DNA from: Symbiodinium microadriaticum
Taxonomy: Eukaryota > Sar > Dinophyceae > Suessiales > Symbiodiniaceae
NCBI GenBank assembly: GCA_001939145.1
Contig: LSRX01000540.1
Coordinates: 186,001-250,000, forward strand
Reading direction: 5' to 3'
Length of the DNA stretch: 64,000 bases
Part shown: one piece after another, positions 33,648 through 44,629 of the stretch
Layout of the letters: each line of letters starts with the position of its first letter
Position numbering within the stretch: position 1 is the first letter of the stretch
Notes under the pieces: generated by a model
What the model was told of the DNA's origin: nothing
What the model saw: only the letters and a program-made list of their open reading frames with translations
Database searches by the model: none
Made by a program: the position numbers and the translations under genes

Positions 33648-33732
33648 TTGGTGGTGGCATTGGCTTCAGCAGAGACGGTGCAAGATTGCGTCGAAGGCAA
33701 ATGTCGTGGCTGCAGTGGTGAGCAGTGTCAGC

Positions 33733-33765
<33 letters not shown>

Positions 33766-34038
33766 GTGTGTCATCTTGCATGGAAAACATCTGTATACAT
33801 ACATACATACATACATACATACATAGCCGAGAAGATGCGAATACTCTCAGTTCTTGTACATACATACATACATACATACATACATACAAGGCCGAATCCA
33901 AGGATCCCTGCGATGGGATCTATGGTGCCGATGGTTTGCAATGCGCCTGGGAACAGGATGTCAAGAGTTGCGTGGAGATACATACATACATACATACATA
34001 CATACATAGTCAGCTGTGCCGCCAGGATGCAAACACGA

Positions 34039-34069
<31 letters not shown>

Positions 34070-34099
34070 CGTGAATCCCCCAAAGATGTGCATAGACTC

Positions 34100-34130
<31 letters not shown>

Positions 34131-34160
34131 AGCAAGTGTCGTGGCTGCGGCGGAGAGCAG

Positions 34161-34191
<31 letters not shown>

Positions 34192-34283
34192 AGTGCTGCA
34201 CCGGTGCCATGCGAACTCCTTCTACATACATACATACATACATACATACATAAGTGAGGAATGCTGAGTACAGGAGGAACTGC
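33648..34283 (+). CDS. Cysteine-rich protein, frame continuous through ten block positions
   Basis: Taking each block as ten codons, one frame reads ETVQDCVEGKCRGCSGEQC, CVSSCMENIC, REDANTLSSC, ESKDPCDGIYGADGLQC with AWEQDVKSCVE, QLCRQDANTI, VNPPKMCIDS, SKCRGCGGEQ, CCTGAMRTP and RNAEYRRNC. Cys-rich motifs recur: KCRGC[SG]GEQ twice, 435 nt apart (145 codons, same frame), and R[EQ]DANT twice. This looks like an extracellular or disulfide-rich repeat protein; no named family recognised. The only stop before 34316 is TA|A formed at the junction of the block at 34223 with the spacer. Confidence 0.65.
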
Positions 34284-34342
34284 TACATACATACATACAT
34301 ACATACATACATAGCTTAGTTTTGCACCAGCTTGGCTGGACT

Positions 34343-34374
<32 letters not shown>

Positions 34375-34586
34375 CCAGAAATTCATTATCTAGCACCTTA
34401 GCATCTACATACATACATACATACATACATACATAGCCCGCGTAAGGTTTCGTTCCCAGCAGATCATACATACATACATACATACATACATACATAGATC
34501 CTGCGAAGCAAAACAAGTTGGCCGCAGTACATACATACATACATACATACATACATAATCTGCCGGTCGTCGTATCCCGGACAGTG

Positions 34587-34620
<34 letters not shown>

Positions 34621-34708
34621 AAGATCGCTTCGTCTCCCTCCCGAAAGCCCAGGGAGACGATGTCTACAGAGATCCTGGAGCGGGATGCAGCTTGCCAGGC
34701 CCCCCCAC

Positions 34709-34740
<32 letters not shown>

Positions 34741-35076
34741 GGTTCAGATTGCTGTGCAAACTCGACCAGTGTACATACATACATACATACATACATACAT
34801 ACCGCGCACACGCGCACACAGCGTGTTTGCGCTACATACATACATACATACATACATACATAGGACGAGTTCGCAAAGAAGCTGGAGAGGGAATACATAC
34901 ATACATACATACATACATACATACCGGCCTGCAAGAGAGAAGGTAGCCTGAGACTACATACATACATACATACATACATACATAACTTCCCAAACGTCAG
35001 GCGCTCAATGCTACGTACATACATACATACATACATACATACATACATCATGATTTGCCCGGGCAAGGAGCGTGCC

Positions 35077-35107
<31 letters not shown>

Positions 35108-35564
35108 GGACGGCTTGGTTCCGGAAGCTTCGGCATATACATACATACATACATACATACATACATAAGTGCAGACGCACCTCAGCTGAGATGTAGAGTA
35201 CATACATACATACATACATACATACATAAAAGCACTTAGGATTTCTACTCTAAGGGAGCTACATACATACATACATACATACATACATAGTTAGAGGAGC
35301 CCTACTCTCCATTATGTCCGTTTGTTTTGTTATGCAACTTCGAAAAGGCTCGGAGATGAGATTCGGCTATATTCTACTATGTACATACATACATACATAC
35401 ATACATACATACGTACCCTGACAAGCCAGGCATGAGCTTGCCAAAGGTGCCGAGGCTTGGCGCAAGGCGAGGCCTGGGATAGGGGGGAGATGGAATGATA
35501 GTATACATACATACATACATACATACATACATAACTACACTGTGTAGTGGAATAGTATAGAGTA

Positions 35565-35595
<31 letters not shown>

Positions 35596-35624
35596 GAGCT
35601 TCTGACTCCACGGGGGTGAGCTAG

Positions 35625-35655
<31 letters not shown>

Positions 35656-35868
35656 AGGTTCATGGGAGACTGACATGCCTGCACGCTACATACATACATA
35701 CATACATACATACATACTAAAGAGATAGCTAAAGTATCAATATGGTATACATACATACATACATACATACATACATAGGGTGGCTTAGGGCGTGAGTCAG
35801 TCTAGAGCGCTGGACATGATGTTCTTCATCTTGGCTTAAGCACGACCTCAGTGTGCAGGTAGGCATTC

Positions 35869-35899
<31 letters not shown>

Positions 35900-35929
35900 C
35901 GTGGCACCATGCTGAGCCGAAGACAACTC

Positions 35930-35960
<31 letters not shown>

Positions 35961-35991
35961 GAGCTCCAGGATGAAGCTCGGAACGAAGAAC

Positions 35992-36022
<31 letters not shown>

Positions 36023-36112
36023 CACCCGTGGCCGTGTCCGCGGCCATTCTCATACATACATACATACATACATACATACATACCAGGACTCGAAGGTGCA
36101 AAGCACCAGCAC

Positions 36113-36144
<32 letters not shown>

Positions 36145-36235
36145 GAGGACGAGCGCGCACGACTCCTGGAGGAGTACATACATACATACATACATACATA
36201 CATACTCCTCTTTCTTGCTGCACTACTTGTAGGCA

Positions 36236-36266
<31 letters not shown>

Positions 36267-36453
36267 GAAAAACTTGGCCGGGATTCGTGGTGCAGTGTTG
36301 GACCCTTCCATGATTGCCTTTGATGCCCTCCTCTGTGGGCTTGGAGTCGGCCTGGCGTACATACATACATACATACATACATACATAGAATTTCCAGAGC
36401 CTCAAAGAAGAGAAAGCCTACATACATACATACATACATACATACATAAACAG
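36145..36453 (+). CDS. Membrane-protein exon, frame continuous through four blocks
   Basis: Same frame in successive spacers: EDERARLLEE, LLFLAALLVG (hydrophobic), KNLAGIRGAVLDPSMIAFDA with LLCGLGVGLA (36268-36357, an intact 92-nt stretch), EFPEPQRRES, then aacag|gttggct, a good GT donor at 36454. It suggests a polytopic membrane protein with two short hydrophobic helices in this exon. No family named. The phase is maintained as if each block replaced 30 nt. Confidence 0.55.
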
Positions 36454-36905
36454 GTTGGCTAACACCGCAAACGATGCAATACATACATACATACATACAT
36501 ACATACATAGATCGCTTTGAACTTCTCTGGTAGACTGGTATACATACATACATACATACATACATACATAGAGGGCTCCTGTCACATGGTTCGTGCTGGT
36601 GTACATACATACATACATACATACATACATAACACTTAGAATGGCCTTAGAGTAAAGCCGTCATGGTGGCTATGCTGACGTGCGCCTGTACAGGAAGGCG
36701 AGAAGGCCTGTGCCGCTGAGCCATACATACATACATACATACATACATACATAAGCACAATGGGTGGCCTGGACAAGCCTGGACTACATACATACATACA
36801 TACATACATACATACGAGGTGCGAGCAGCTGCACAGCCAACTGCGTACATACATACATACATACATACATACATAGTCCACAAGACACAGCTCTGCGAGT
36901 GTCAG

Positions 36906-36936
<31 letters not shown>

Positions 36937-36967
36937 AAGAGCCTATTTCTCTCTGCCTCCCTCGCTC

Positions 36968-36998
<31 letters not shown>

Positions 36999-37149
36999 CG
37001 CCCCGCTCTCGCTTAAGCTAGCTAGCGATACATACATACATACATACATACATACATACCAAGAGCCCGAAACCTCCAACTCGAAATCCGGATTCCCGGC
37101 TTCTCCAAGGGGTGTTTCCACGCGGAAGTATGTGCCCTTACTGCGAGAA

Positions 37150-37180
<31 letters not shown>

Positions 37181-37332
37181 GCTCTTGTCATTGCATGTCA
37201 TTGCCAGGGAATACATACATACATACATACATACATACATAGCCGCTCAGGTGCCGAGGCGGACGAAGTGGCTACATACATACATACATACATACATACA
37301 TAGCTCTTGCGCGCACCAGAATGCAAAGCAAA

Positions 37333-37364
<32 letters not shown>

Positions 37365-37516
37365 GGCGTTCCGAAGCTGCATCTGCCGGGGTTCTACATA
37401 CATACATACATACATACATACATAAGGAATTCGAGTCACATCAAGAAGAAGTGCGTACATACATACATACATACATACATACATACACCCGAAGCCTGGG
37501 TGCTGTGCATACTGCC

Positions 37517-37547
<31 letters not shown>

Positions 37548-37629
37548 TTTGGTCCCAGCAAGTCCATACCCTTTGCCTACATACATACATACATACATAC
37601 ATACATACTGCGCCTTTCTGTTCTGACAG

Positions 37630-37699
37630 GCAAAAGATTTGGACGCAAGGCTTTCGCAGCTATGGAGGCTCACTGAGCGGGTACCAGGAGTCCAGCCGG
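37630..37699 (+). CDS. Exon fragment in an intact grid window
   Basis: After ttctgacag, an acceptor-like site ending at 37629, the frame reads AKDLDARLSQLWRLTERVPG VQP up to the next block. An amphipathic helix; family unknown. Confidence 0.4.
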
Positions 37700-37730
<31 letters not shown>

Positions 37731-37881
37731 GCCGGGCCCCTAGCCCTCGGCGCTAGACTCTACATACATACATACATACATACATACATAATTTAAGGTC
37801 TTCAACTAAAGTGATCTCAAGTACATACATACATACATACATACATACATAGGCATCTCCACGAGCACGCAGACGGGAAGA

Positions 37882-37912
<31 letters not shown>

Positions 37913-38002
37913 GCTAGACATCTCCACGATTGAAGCTAAGGCATACATACATACATACATACATACATACATAAGCAGCCTGGAGGCTTTGCCAGTGCCA
38001 CT

Positions 38003-38034
<32 letters not shown>

Positions 38035-38126
38035 GAGGCTGCCTATCACCGAAAGCTGCGGGAAGTACATACATACATACATACATACATACATAGGTTT
38101 TCCAGCACAAAGATAGCTGACAAGCA

Positions 38127-38157
<31 letters not shown>

Positions 38158-38306
38158 TGAGAATGGGGGGGAGGGGAGGATGTAACCTACATACATACAT
38201 ACATACATACATACATAAAATGAGAAAAATGTTTTGATGGTCGAGACATACATACATACATACATACATACATACATACCAGCACAAGCTCTTGCAGGCT
38301 CGGGTC

Positions 38307-38340
<34 letters not shown>

Positions 38341-38472
38341 GGCCCAGCGACCGGCCTTAAGGCTTTTCAGTACATACATACATACATACATACATACATA
38401 CGGACCTGACAGGCTTTGCACGAGGCATGGGTACATACATACATACATACATACATACATAACCGCAATCAT

Positions 38473-38491
38473 ATACATATATATATATATA

Positions 38492-38522
<31 letters not shown>

Positions 38523-38540
38523 ATATATATATAAATAAAC
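38473..38540 (+). repeat. (AT)n tract split by one TACA block
   Basis: The spacer before the block at 38493 ends in tatatatatatat and the spacer after it begins atatatatata. One dinucleotide tract therefore continues on both sides of the block. Confidence 0.8.
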
Positions 38541-38553
38541 CAGACACCTTTTC

Positions 38554-38584
<31 letters not shown>

Positions 38585-38796
38585 GCGGAGCCGGACTCCT
38601 AATTACGATCTGCATACATACATACATACATACATACATACATAAGGATGCCAAGCGGCAAAGCCTCCGGAGGTATACATACATACATACATACATACAT
38701 ACATAGTCGCGGCCCTGAACAGCATGTACTGCTGTTCCAGGTGCCTTCTCCAGCTCACGGGGTGAAGTCTTTGGGCCCTATGGGAGCTGCGCTCAC

Positions 38797-38827
<31 letters not shown>

Positions 38828-38858
38828 GCTTAAGCAGGTAGCCGGTCATGCCACTGCA

Positions 38859-38889
<31 letters not shown>

Positions 38890-39101
38890 CGAACTCGCAG
38901 GCCCTTAGCCGGCCTTGAGTACATACATACATACATACATACATACATAACGAATGCTGAAAGCTGTGCATGCAGGGGTCTACATACATACATACATACA
39001 TACATACATAAGCACTCGACTGCTGGCCCAGGACCATGCACTACATACATACATACATACATACATACATAGGCTGTCGATGCCTTGATGGAAAAAGAGG
39101 A

Positions 39102-39132
<31 letters not shown>

Positions 39133-39285
39133 AAGAGCCAGCCTGGGAGAACTTGGGCAAGCCTACATACATACATACATACATACATACATACCGAATA
39201 CTGTGGACTAAGCTAAGCCCCCAATACATACATACATACATACATACATACATAACCGCTCAAGGATTTTGTTCGTGCTTGAGTG

Positions 39286-39316
<31 letters not shown>

Positions 39317-39346
39317 GACCGTTCATCAGCATCAATTCCCTTTTAA

Positions 39347-39377
<31 letters not shown>

Positions 39378-39467
39378 TGTGTCTTCTGCTTACAACTTGG
39401 ATAGCCCTACATACATACATACATACATACATACATAGCCAATTTGGATCCACCAGGAGCCATGATC

Positions 39468-39499
<32 letters not shown>

Positions 39500-40138
39500 G
39501 GCATGTAAACCGGCACGTTCTCTCTTTGATACATACATACATACATACATACATACATACCGTATCGTCAAAGTATTATATACCCCAAGGTACATACATA
39601 CATACATACATACATACATAGTGCCTGCAGCTTCGTACGTCTTCTTTCAACTACATACATACATACATACATACATACATAGCATCCAGAGCAATTGTGG
39701 ATGTGGCGGATGTACATACATACATACATACATACATACATAGTCATGTGTATGCAAAGGTACTCATGTTATATACATACATACATACATACATACATAC
39801 ATAGCATTACAGAATTGCAGAGACGCAGACTTAGTACATACATACATACATACATACATACATACCATGGCAGGGATGTGCAGCAGCGCAGCGTAGCGAC
39901 CATTGGTTTTAGCGTCGCACACCATGAGAAGTGACAAGTGTTTGCTTGCCGTTCACTACATACATACATACATACATACATACATAGCAGGGCACGAGAA
40001 ACTTGTTGCAGCTGCCCTACATACATACATACATACATACATACATACATTGAGGCAGAAAAAGATTGCTTGGCGTCTGCTGCGGAGCCACCTTTAAGGC
40101 ATTCTGCACTCGCGGCCACGAAGCGACTCAAAGTCCAC

Positions 40139-40169
<31 letters not shown>

Positions 40170-40260
40170 GGTGCAAGGACCTTGGGAAGCTAAGCCCAAC
40201 TACATACATACATACATACATACATACATAATTTGCCAGACACGCTCTGGAACGCCGGCC

Positions 40261-40291
<31 letters not shown>

Positions 40292-40442
40292 CAGTGCCTC
40301 TTACAAGCACTTATAAATGCAGTACATACATACATACATACATACATACATAGAACCATGATCAGCCTACAAAGCCGGCGCGGTACATACATACATACAT
40401 ACATACATACATAACTACTCGCATTGCTCAGAAATTTAGAGC

Positions 40443-40474
<32 letters not shown>

Positions 40475-40505
40475 GGTCCTTAAGGTGCAGGCTTTGCTGA
40501 GTTTA

Positions 40506-40536
<31 letters not shown>

Positions 40537-40566
40537 TACACATGCTTAGGCCGCAGATTTGCGAAG

Positions 40567-40597
<31 letters not shown>

Positions 40598-40626
40598 CCC
40601 ACAGATGGGGGGAGGGTCCCCCTGGC

Positions 40627-40657
<31 letters not shown>

Positions 40658-40688
40658 GCAAAGAAACAGATGGTAGGACTCTTCACGA

Positions 40689-40719
<31 letters not shown>

Positions 40720-40749
40720 TGCTACAGGGTTTGGTTTGGAGGCATAGTG

Positions 40750-40780
<31 letters not shown>

Positions 40781-40809
40781 GCGTCCTGCTTGATGGCTCT
40801 GATGTCTAA

Positions 40810-40840
<31 letters not shown>

Positions 40841-40932
40841 AACGCTCATGCTACCGCAGGGCCCTTGAGTCGAGAGAAAAACGTGCAAGCCCGCACTCAG
40901 ATGTAGCTGCGCATTACATATGCTTTCAACCA

Positions 40933-40963
<31 letters not shown>

Positions 40964-41176
40964 TTATATACCTCTTTTGACATCTCGCTTGTATACATAC
41001 ATACATACATACATACATACATAAAAAGAAAAAAATGACTTGCATTTTACGGAGTACATACATACATACATACATACATACATACGCAATGCTTTCACCA
41101 GTGGTCTCACCTGCATACATACATACATACATACATACATACATAAGTACAAAGCCTACCCCCGAAGCATCCAGCA

Positions 41177-41208
<32 letters not shown>

Positions 41209-41236
41209 GTGGTGCTTGAGAAATTATGTATGTCTG

Positions 41237-41267
<31 letters not shown>

Positions 41268-41298
41268 ACATACATACATACATACATACATACATACG

Positions 41299-41332
<34 letters not shown>

Positions 41333-41392
41333 GATACNATAAATACAGGCATATCATACATACATACATACATACATACATACATACATACG

Positions 41393-41426
<34 letters not shown>

Positions 41427-41436
41427 GATACTATAC
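41268..41436 (+). repeat. Variable TACA microsatellite closing the array
   Basis: Long (CATA)n with interruptions (acatacgtac, tatatagatac) present twice about 95 nt apart, with one N at 41338. Unlike the grid blocks it has variable length and base changes, as expected for a natural microsatellite. It is followed by gtgtgtgtgtgtgt at about 41456. Confidence 0.9.
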
Positions 41437-41469
41437 CTATATATACATAAAGATGTGTGTGTGTGTGTA

Positions 41470-42580
41470 TACATACTACCGAACCCAGGTCTGCTTCGCC
41501 TGCAGTATCGCCTCGCGGTCCACGACCCCCCTCGGCTGCACGCCGAAGGCCTTGCGAAGCAGGTTTCGTAGTTGCGGGTTTCGGAATCTGTGCGGAATTG
41601 CCCTGCGCCATATACCGACACTTCCGGATTTGGGGCTGGAGTCCGAGGGAAGTTCTTCGAGGGTTGCTCATGCGTGTGCACGGGGCATGCGGAGCAGAGT
41701 AGTCCAAACGACTTTCAGTGAGTCTAGGGCCCGTGAGGGAGGGCGTTCGGTGAAGAATCCCTGAACACCCACGAGTTGTCCAAACGTGTTTTGTTGGTGG
41801 AAATTTGCTGAATTCCGGTAACAACCTGGGCTCGCAGGCATCGGTGAGGTGGTGCAAGGTGAGAGATTGAGCAGGGCACGAGACCGGTTTCACAAAGGAT
41901 GTCACTGAAGTCCCCTCCGGCCTGAAGGAAGAAAGAGAGCCACATTGGCCCCCCACACAGCACCGACAAAGCTACAGAACAAAAGCAAACAGCAACAGCC
42001 GAACACGAAAGAAAACACGCAAACGCAACCGCGCTACCACGAAGAAGTTGCCTGCGAGCTGTGGCACAACGCTGAAAGCGCAGCCACGAAGACTTGCTGT
42101 CCACGAGCAGTGAGAAGCCGCCACGAAGAGCTTGGCCACGATCTGTGGGCACGTCATCGCGGTCACAAAGTGCCACAACTGTGAGGTTGGTGACACCTGC
42201 CGGAACTGTCGCCCTTTTGTCAGGGCTCAATACGGCACATAGAATGAAGATCCCACTTGCGGAATCCAGAGACTCCACCCTGTTGGATATCACCAGGTGT
42301 GCTGCGAACCGCTCCCGTGTCACTAGCAAACAGGTTCGTGATCACAGATTGCTATCTTGTCTAGGAATCTAGGGCCGCACATAGTTCACACGAAGTTTAT
42401 CTTCGTTCCTTTTTAAAGACCACACAGGGATCTCACTGTTTGTTCGTCATGCGGAACGGGGACCGGAGAACAAAATCGCTCCACCCGCGAGATCTTTATT
42501 TTTTTCGAATGCTTCTTCATGTGCCGAGCTTCCTACTGTTGTGAGCAGCTCAGGAGGCAAACCCTTTAAGCTTGGTCTCC
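41470..42580. other. No supported gene
   Basis: Long overlapping frames occur on both strands (for example minus 41354-41956 and minus 41724-42329), Arg/Ser/Pro/Cys-rich, without a domain. The + strand around 42040-42180 contains CELWHNAESAATK-type text that may be an old repeat or gene remnant. Confidence 0.35.
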
Positions 42581-42584
42581 ACAG

Positions 42585-42729
42585 GCCCAGCACCGCGAGC
42601 AGAGGAGCAGGTATGCGGCGGCCAAGCCGCCTGCCCGTGCTGCGGCCCAAGTCAAGTTACAGGATCATATGTCCTATAGGGCTTCCTGGGCCAAACAGAC
42701 AGCAAGAGATTTGGAGCAGGTGCAGGCTT
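42585..42729 (+). CDS. Probable exon, Ala/Arg/Gln-rich helix
   Basis: Frame QHREQRSRYAAAKPPARAAA then QVKLQDHMSYRASWAKQTAR and DLEQVQA to TGA (about 42730-42732). Strong helix composition, likely coiled coil. No family. Confidence 0.45.
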
Positions 42730-42739
42730 GATGTTGCAT

Positions 42740-43541
42740 CCATATCGCAAAGCCCAGTCCTGAGTCCTGCGTGCGAAACTATCTGAGGCCTGTTCTCACC
42801 TGCGACAGCCAACGTTAAACGGACAAGGCAGCAACAGGGGACCCGCTGAAATTCATGACTTCGAAACAGCACAGTTCGGGTTATTATCTTCATCCATTTT
42901 GCCATCTTTTCTGCGGCCTGCCGCATTGCTGCATGATTTCTCTCGGCAAGCACACTTCCCGGGCACCGTCACCATGCACGTGGACACAACAGACTCAACA
43001 TGGGCTCCATGTGTTTTGTCAGGTGTGACTCGCCGGTGCAGCGTAGCAGTGCTACATCTCCTGTGAGCAGGTTTCAACAGGAGGATTGTTGCGTTTTAGC
43101 AGCACAAGTTCTAGCGACATGGGCAACTCAAAGCAGCGTGCTACCGAATGATACAATCTGATACGAGTAGCAGATGTTTGTTTAAAGTTTATGATTTTTC
43201 TTCGTACAGTTATCATATCATGGATTGTAAACTGTACAGCCAAACGTGTGATTCAGTCTGAATGCCTCTGGTGTCTCGGAGTTACAAGGGCCTCAGACAC
43301 AGATGGCAGATCCGTGTCAAGTTTGAGACGCGGATGTACAGCTTCTTAGATTTGCAAGCACCAGTGGTGACGCCGCTCACAGCGACGTCCTCAAGAACTT
43401 GAGCTCTTTGGTGCACACTTGTCAGCCTCTTTGAATGGCTGGATTCCCAGACAAGCCCGTGGGGCAAAGCGCGTTGATTGGATGGCCACACTCAGCCAGA
43501 GCTGAGAGGAGCCAAACTCGCCGATCCAGAAAGAACCCGAA
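42740..43541. other. No supported gene
   Basis: Short conflicting frames only, no repeats of note. Confidence 0.35.
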
Positions 43542-43576
43542 ATGGCCCCAGTGGGTGCGTGTGCCAGGGGTTGGCT

Positions 43577-43793
43577 CAGAATCTCGGACCACCGAGCATT
43601 TCTTGCCAGGAACCTAGAAACGCGTCAACATGCCCTGAGCTTCTGCCCGAGGCTGGCGAAAGAGTTGCGAGTGGAGCTGGGGAAAGCAGAGGCTGCCTTC
43701 ACGGAAGAGCCAGGGCCTATGAAGTCTGAATGCCGCAATGGGACTATGAAAAGCTTACTGAATAGGATTTACCAAGCAGCTCTAGAAAACTGA
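43577..43793 (+). CDS. Probable exon, helical, ends in TGA
   Basis: Frame HRAFLARNLETRQHALSFC, PRLAKELRVELGKAEAAFTE and MKSLLNRIYQAALEN ending at 43791-43793. Consistent alpha-helical pattern over 70 residues. Family unknown. A small catcatcatcat repeat follows at about 43830. Confidence 0.45.
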
Positions 43794-43936
43794 AGCTACG
43801 GCGGAAATTGCAAACACGAGTGAACCACCACCATCATCATCATACTTCTAGTCATGAGTGCTGCTGTACTAGCAATGCACACAACAAGAGAATTGTAAAA
43901 ACCGAAAGATAGTCGAAGTACACGGGGGTTCACTCA

Positions 43937-44623
43937 TTGCTAGCCAGGGCCAAGCCTCCAGCACTGGAGCATGAGGACACCGATCAGCTTATCCACTGCA
44001 GCCATTGGCTAGGTAGACTGATGAGCAGAGATCATTCGACGTCGATGCTTAGACTACTGCAGCATGTGCAGCATCCTTTGCAAGCTGTCAGCTCCAAGCA
44101 ACAGAGATCGGCCTTGCCGTTTGCAGCCATCGCCATGGTAATCATTCAGGACCGCAGCTCACTACAGTCTTCTAGTCTCTTAACTCCAGGCTCGATACTT
44201 CCCTTTGTCCAGGACTGCAGCAGTGAGAAGCCACAGATTATTTCTCGCCCCTTGGATCGTTTGCACTTGATCCATGGAATTGGGTATCTGGGTATGTCTG
44301 CATGCCTACAAATGTGCAGTACATCAAGGGCCCCAGACTCCCTGGACCTGCCGGCTTCAAACAAAGCCGCTAGTTTCCAAGGCAATGGCCCCGACAATGC
44401 TCGCGTGGATGTTGAGGTGCCTCGTGCAAGCTTTGAGATAAGGCCATCCTGTTCTGCAGGGAAGTCTACTCAGAGTGACCTTCGAGTTACACGACCCCCG
44501 CCGAACCGACCCTACCTGCCTGACAACCAAAGTCCTGTACAAAATCGAGCTGGATCATCATTTAGCCGGGCACATATTTGGACAAGGCGATCTGATATGC
44601 AAAACTGCTTGACGATTCTGTGA
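43937..44623 (+). CDS. Hypothetical open frame, 228 codons
   Basis: One of the longest single frames outside the array: MLARAKPPALEHEDTDQLIH to RSDMQNCLTIL, TGA at 44621. Rich in Ser/Pro/Arg with no hydrophobic core pattern; minus-strand frames overlap its first half. It could be chance or a decayed gene. Confidence 0.3.
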   Translation: MLARAKPPALEHEDTDQLIHCSHWLGRLMSRDHSTSMLRLLQHVQHPLQAVSSKQQRSALPFAAIAMVIIQDRSSLQSSSLLTPGSILPFVQDCSSEKPQIISRPLDRLHLIHGIGYLGMSACLQMCSTSRAPDSLDLPASNKAASFQGNGPDNARVDVEVPRASFEIRPSCSAGKSTQSDLRVTRPPPNRPYLPDNQSPVQNRAGSSFSRAHIWTRRSDMQNCLTIL

Positions 44624-44629
44624 AAAACC

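Larger units (their letters stand above)
25195..41267 (+). repeat. 61-nt periodic (TACA)7TA array with 31-nt unique spacers
   Basis: Blocks of exactly 30 nt, (TACA)7TA, begin at 25195 + 61n. I checked the grid at many positions, e.g. 25256, 27696, 33735, 37700, 41177 and 41238 (n = 1, 41, 140, 205, 262, 263); all fit exactly. Of 264 grid positions about 234 hold a block. 30 are empty (25866, 26415, 26659, 26781, 27025, 27574, 27757, 28001, 28428, 28672, 29038, 29709, 31966, 33064, 33308, 33430, 33674, 33918, 34650, 35321, 35443, 35809, 36297, 36663, 37090, 37639, 38737, 39896, 40079, 40872), never two in a row; there the unique stretch is 92 nt. I see no indel and no base change in any block over 16 kb. 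Blocks are always on this strand and always restart at TACA. Spacers are unique and include exons and simple repeats. Either a systematic assembly artefact or an undescribed structure. Confidence 0.97.

Noticed and set aside
33643-33978. In-frame stop TAA at 34251 as end of the Cys-rich gene
   Set aside because: The stop is formed by the last two bases of a block and the first spacer base. The frame is open again beyond it, so the stop depends on the block being real.
25195-41267. CRISPR array
   Set aside because: Repeat and spacer lengths look right, but repeats are a microsatellite without dyad structure, spacers carry contiguous exons of one gene in order, no cas genes or leader are present, and the flanks are eukaryotic.
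41354-41956. Minus-strand frame of 200 codons
   Set aside because: Arg/Pro/Ser-rich and extends into the TACA microsatellite; overlaps + frames of equal quality.
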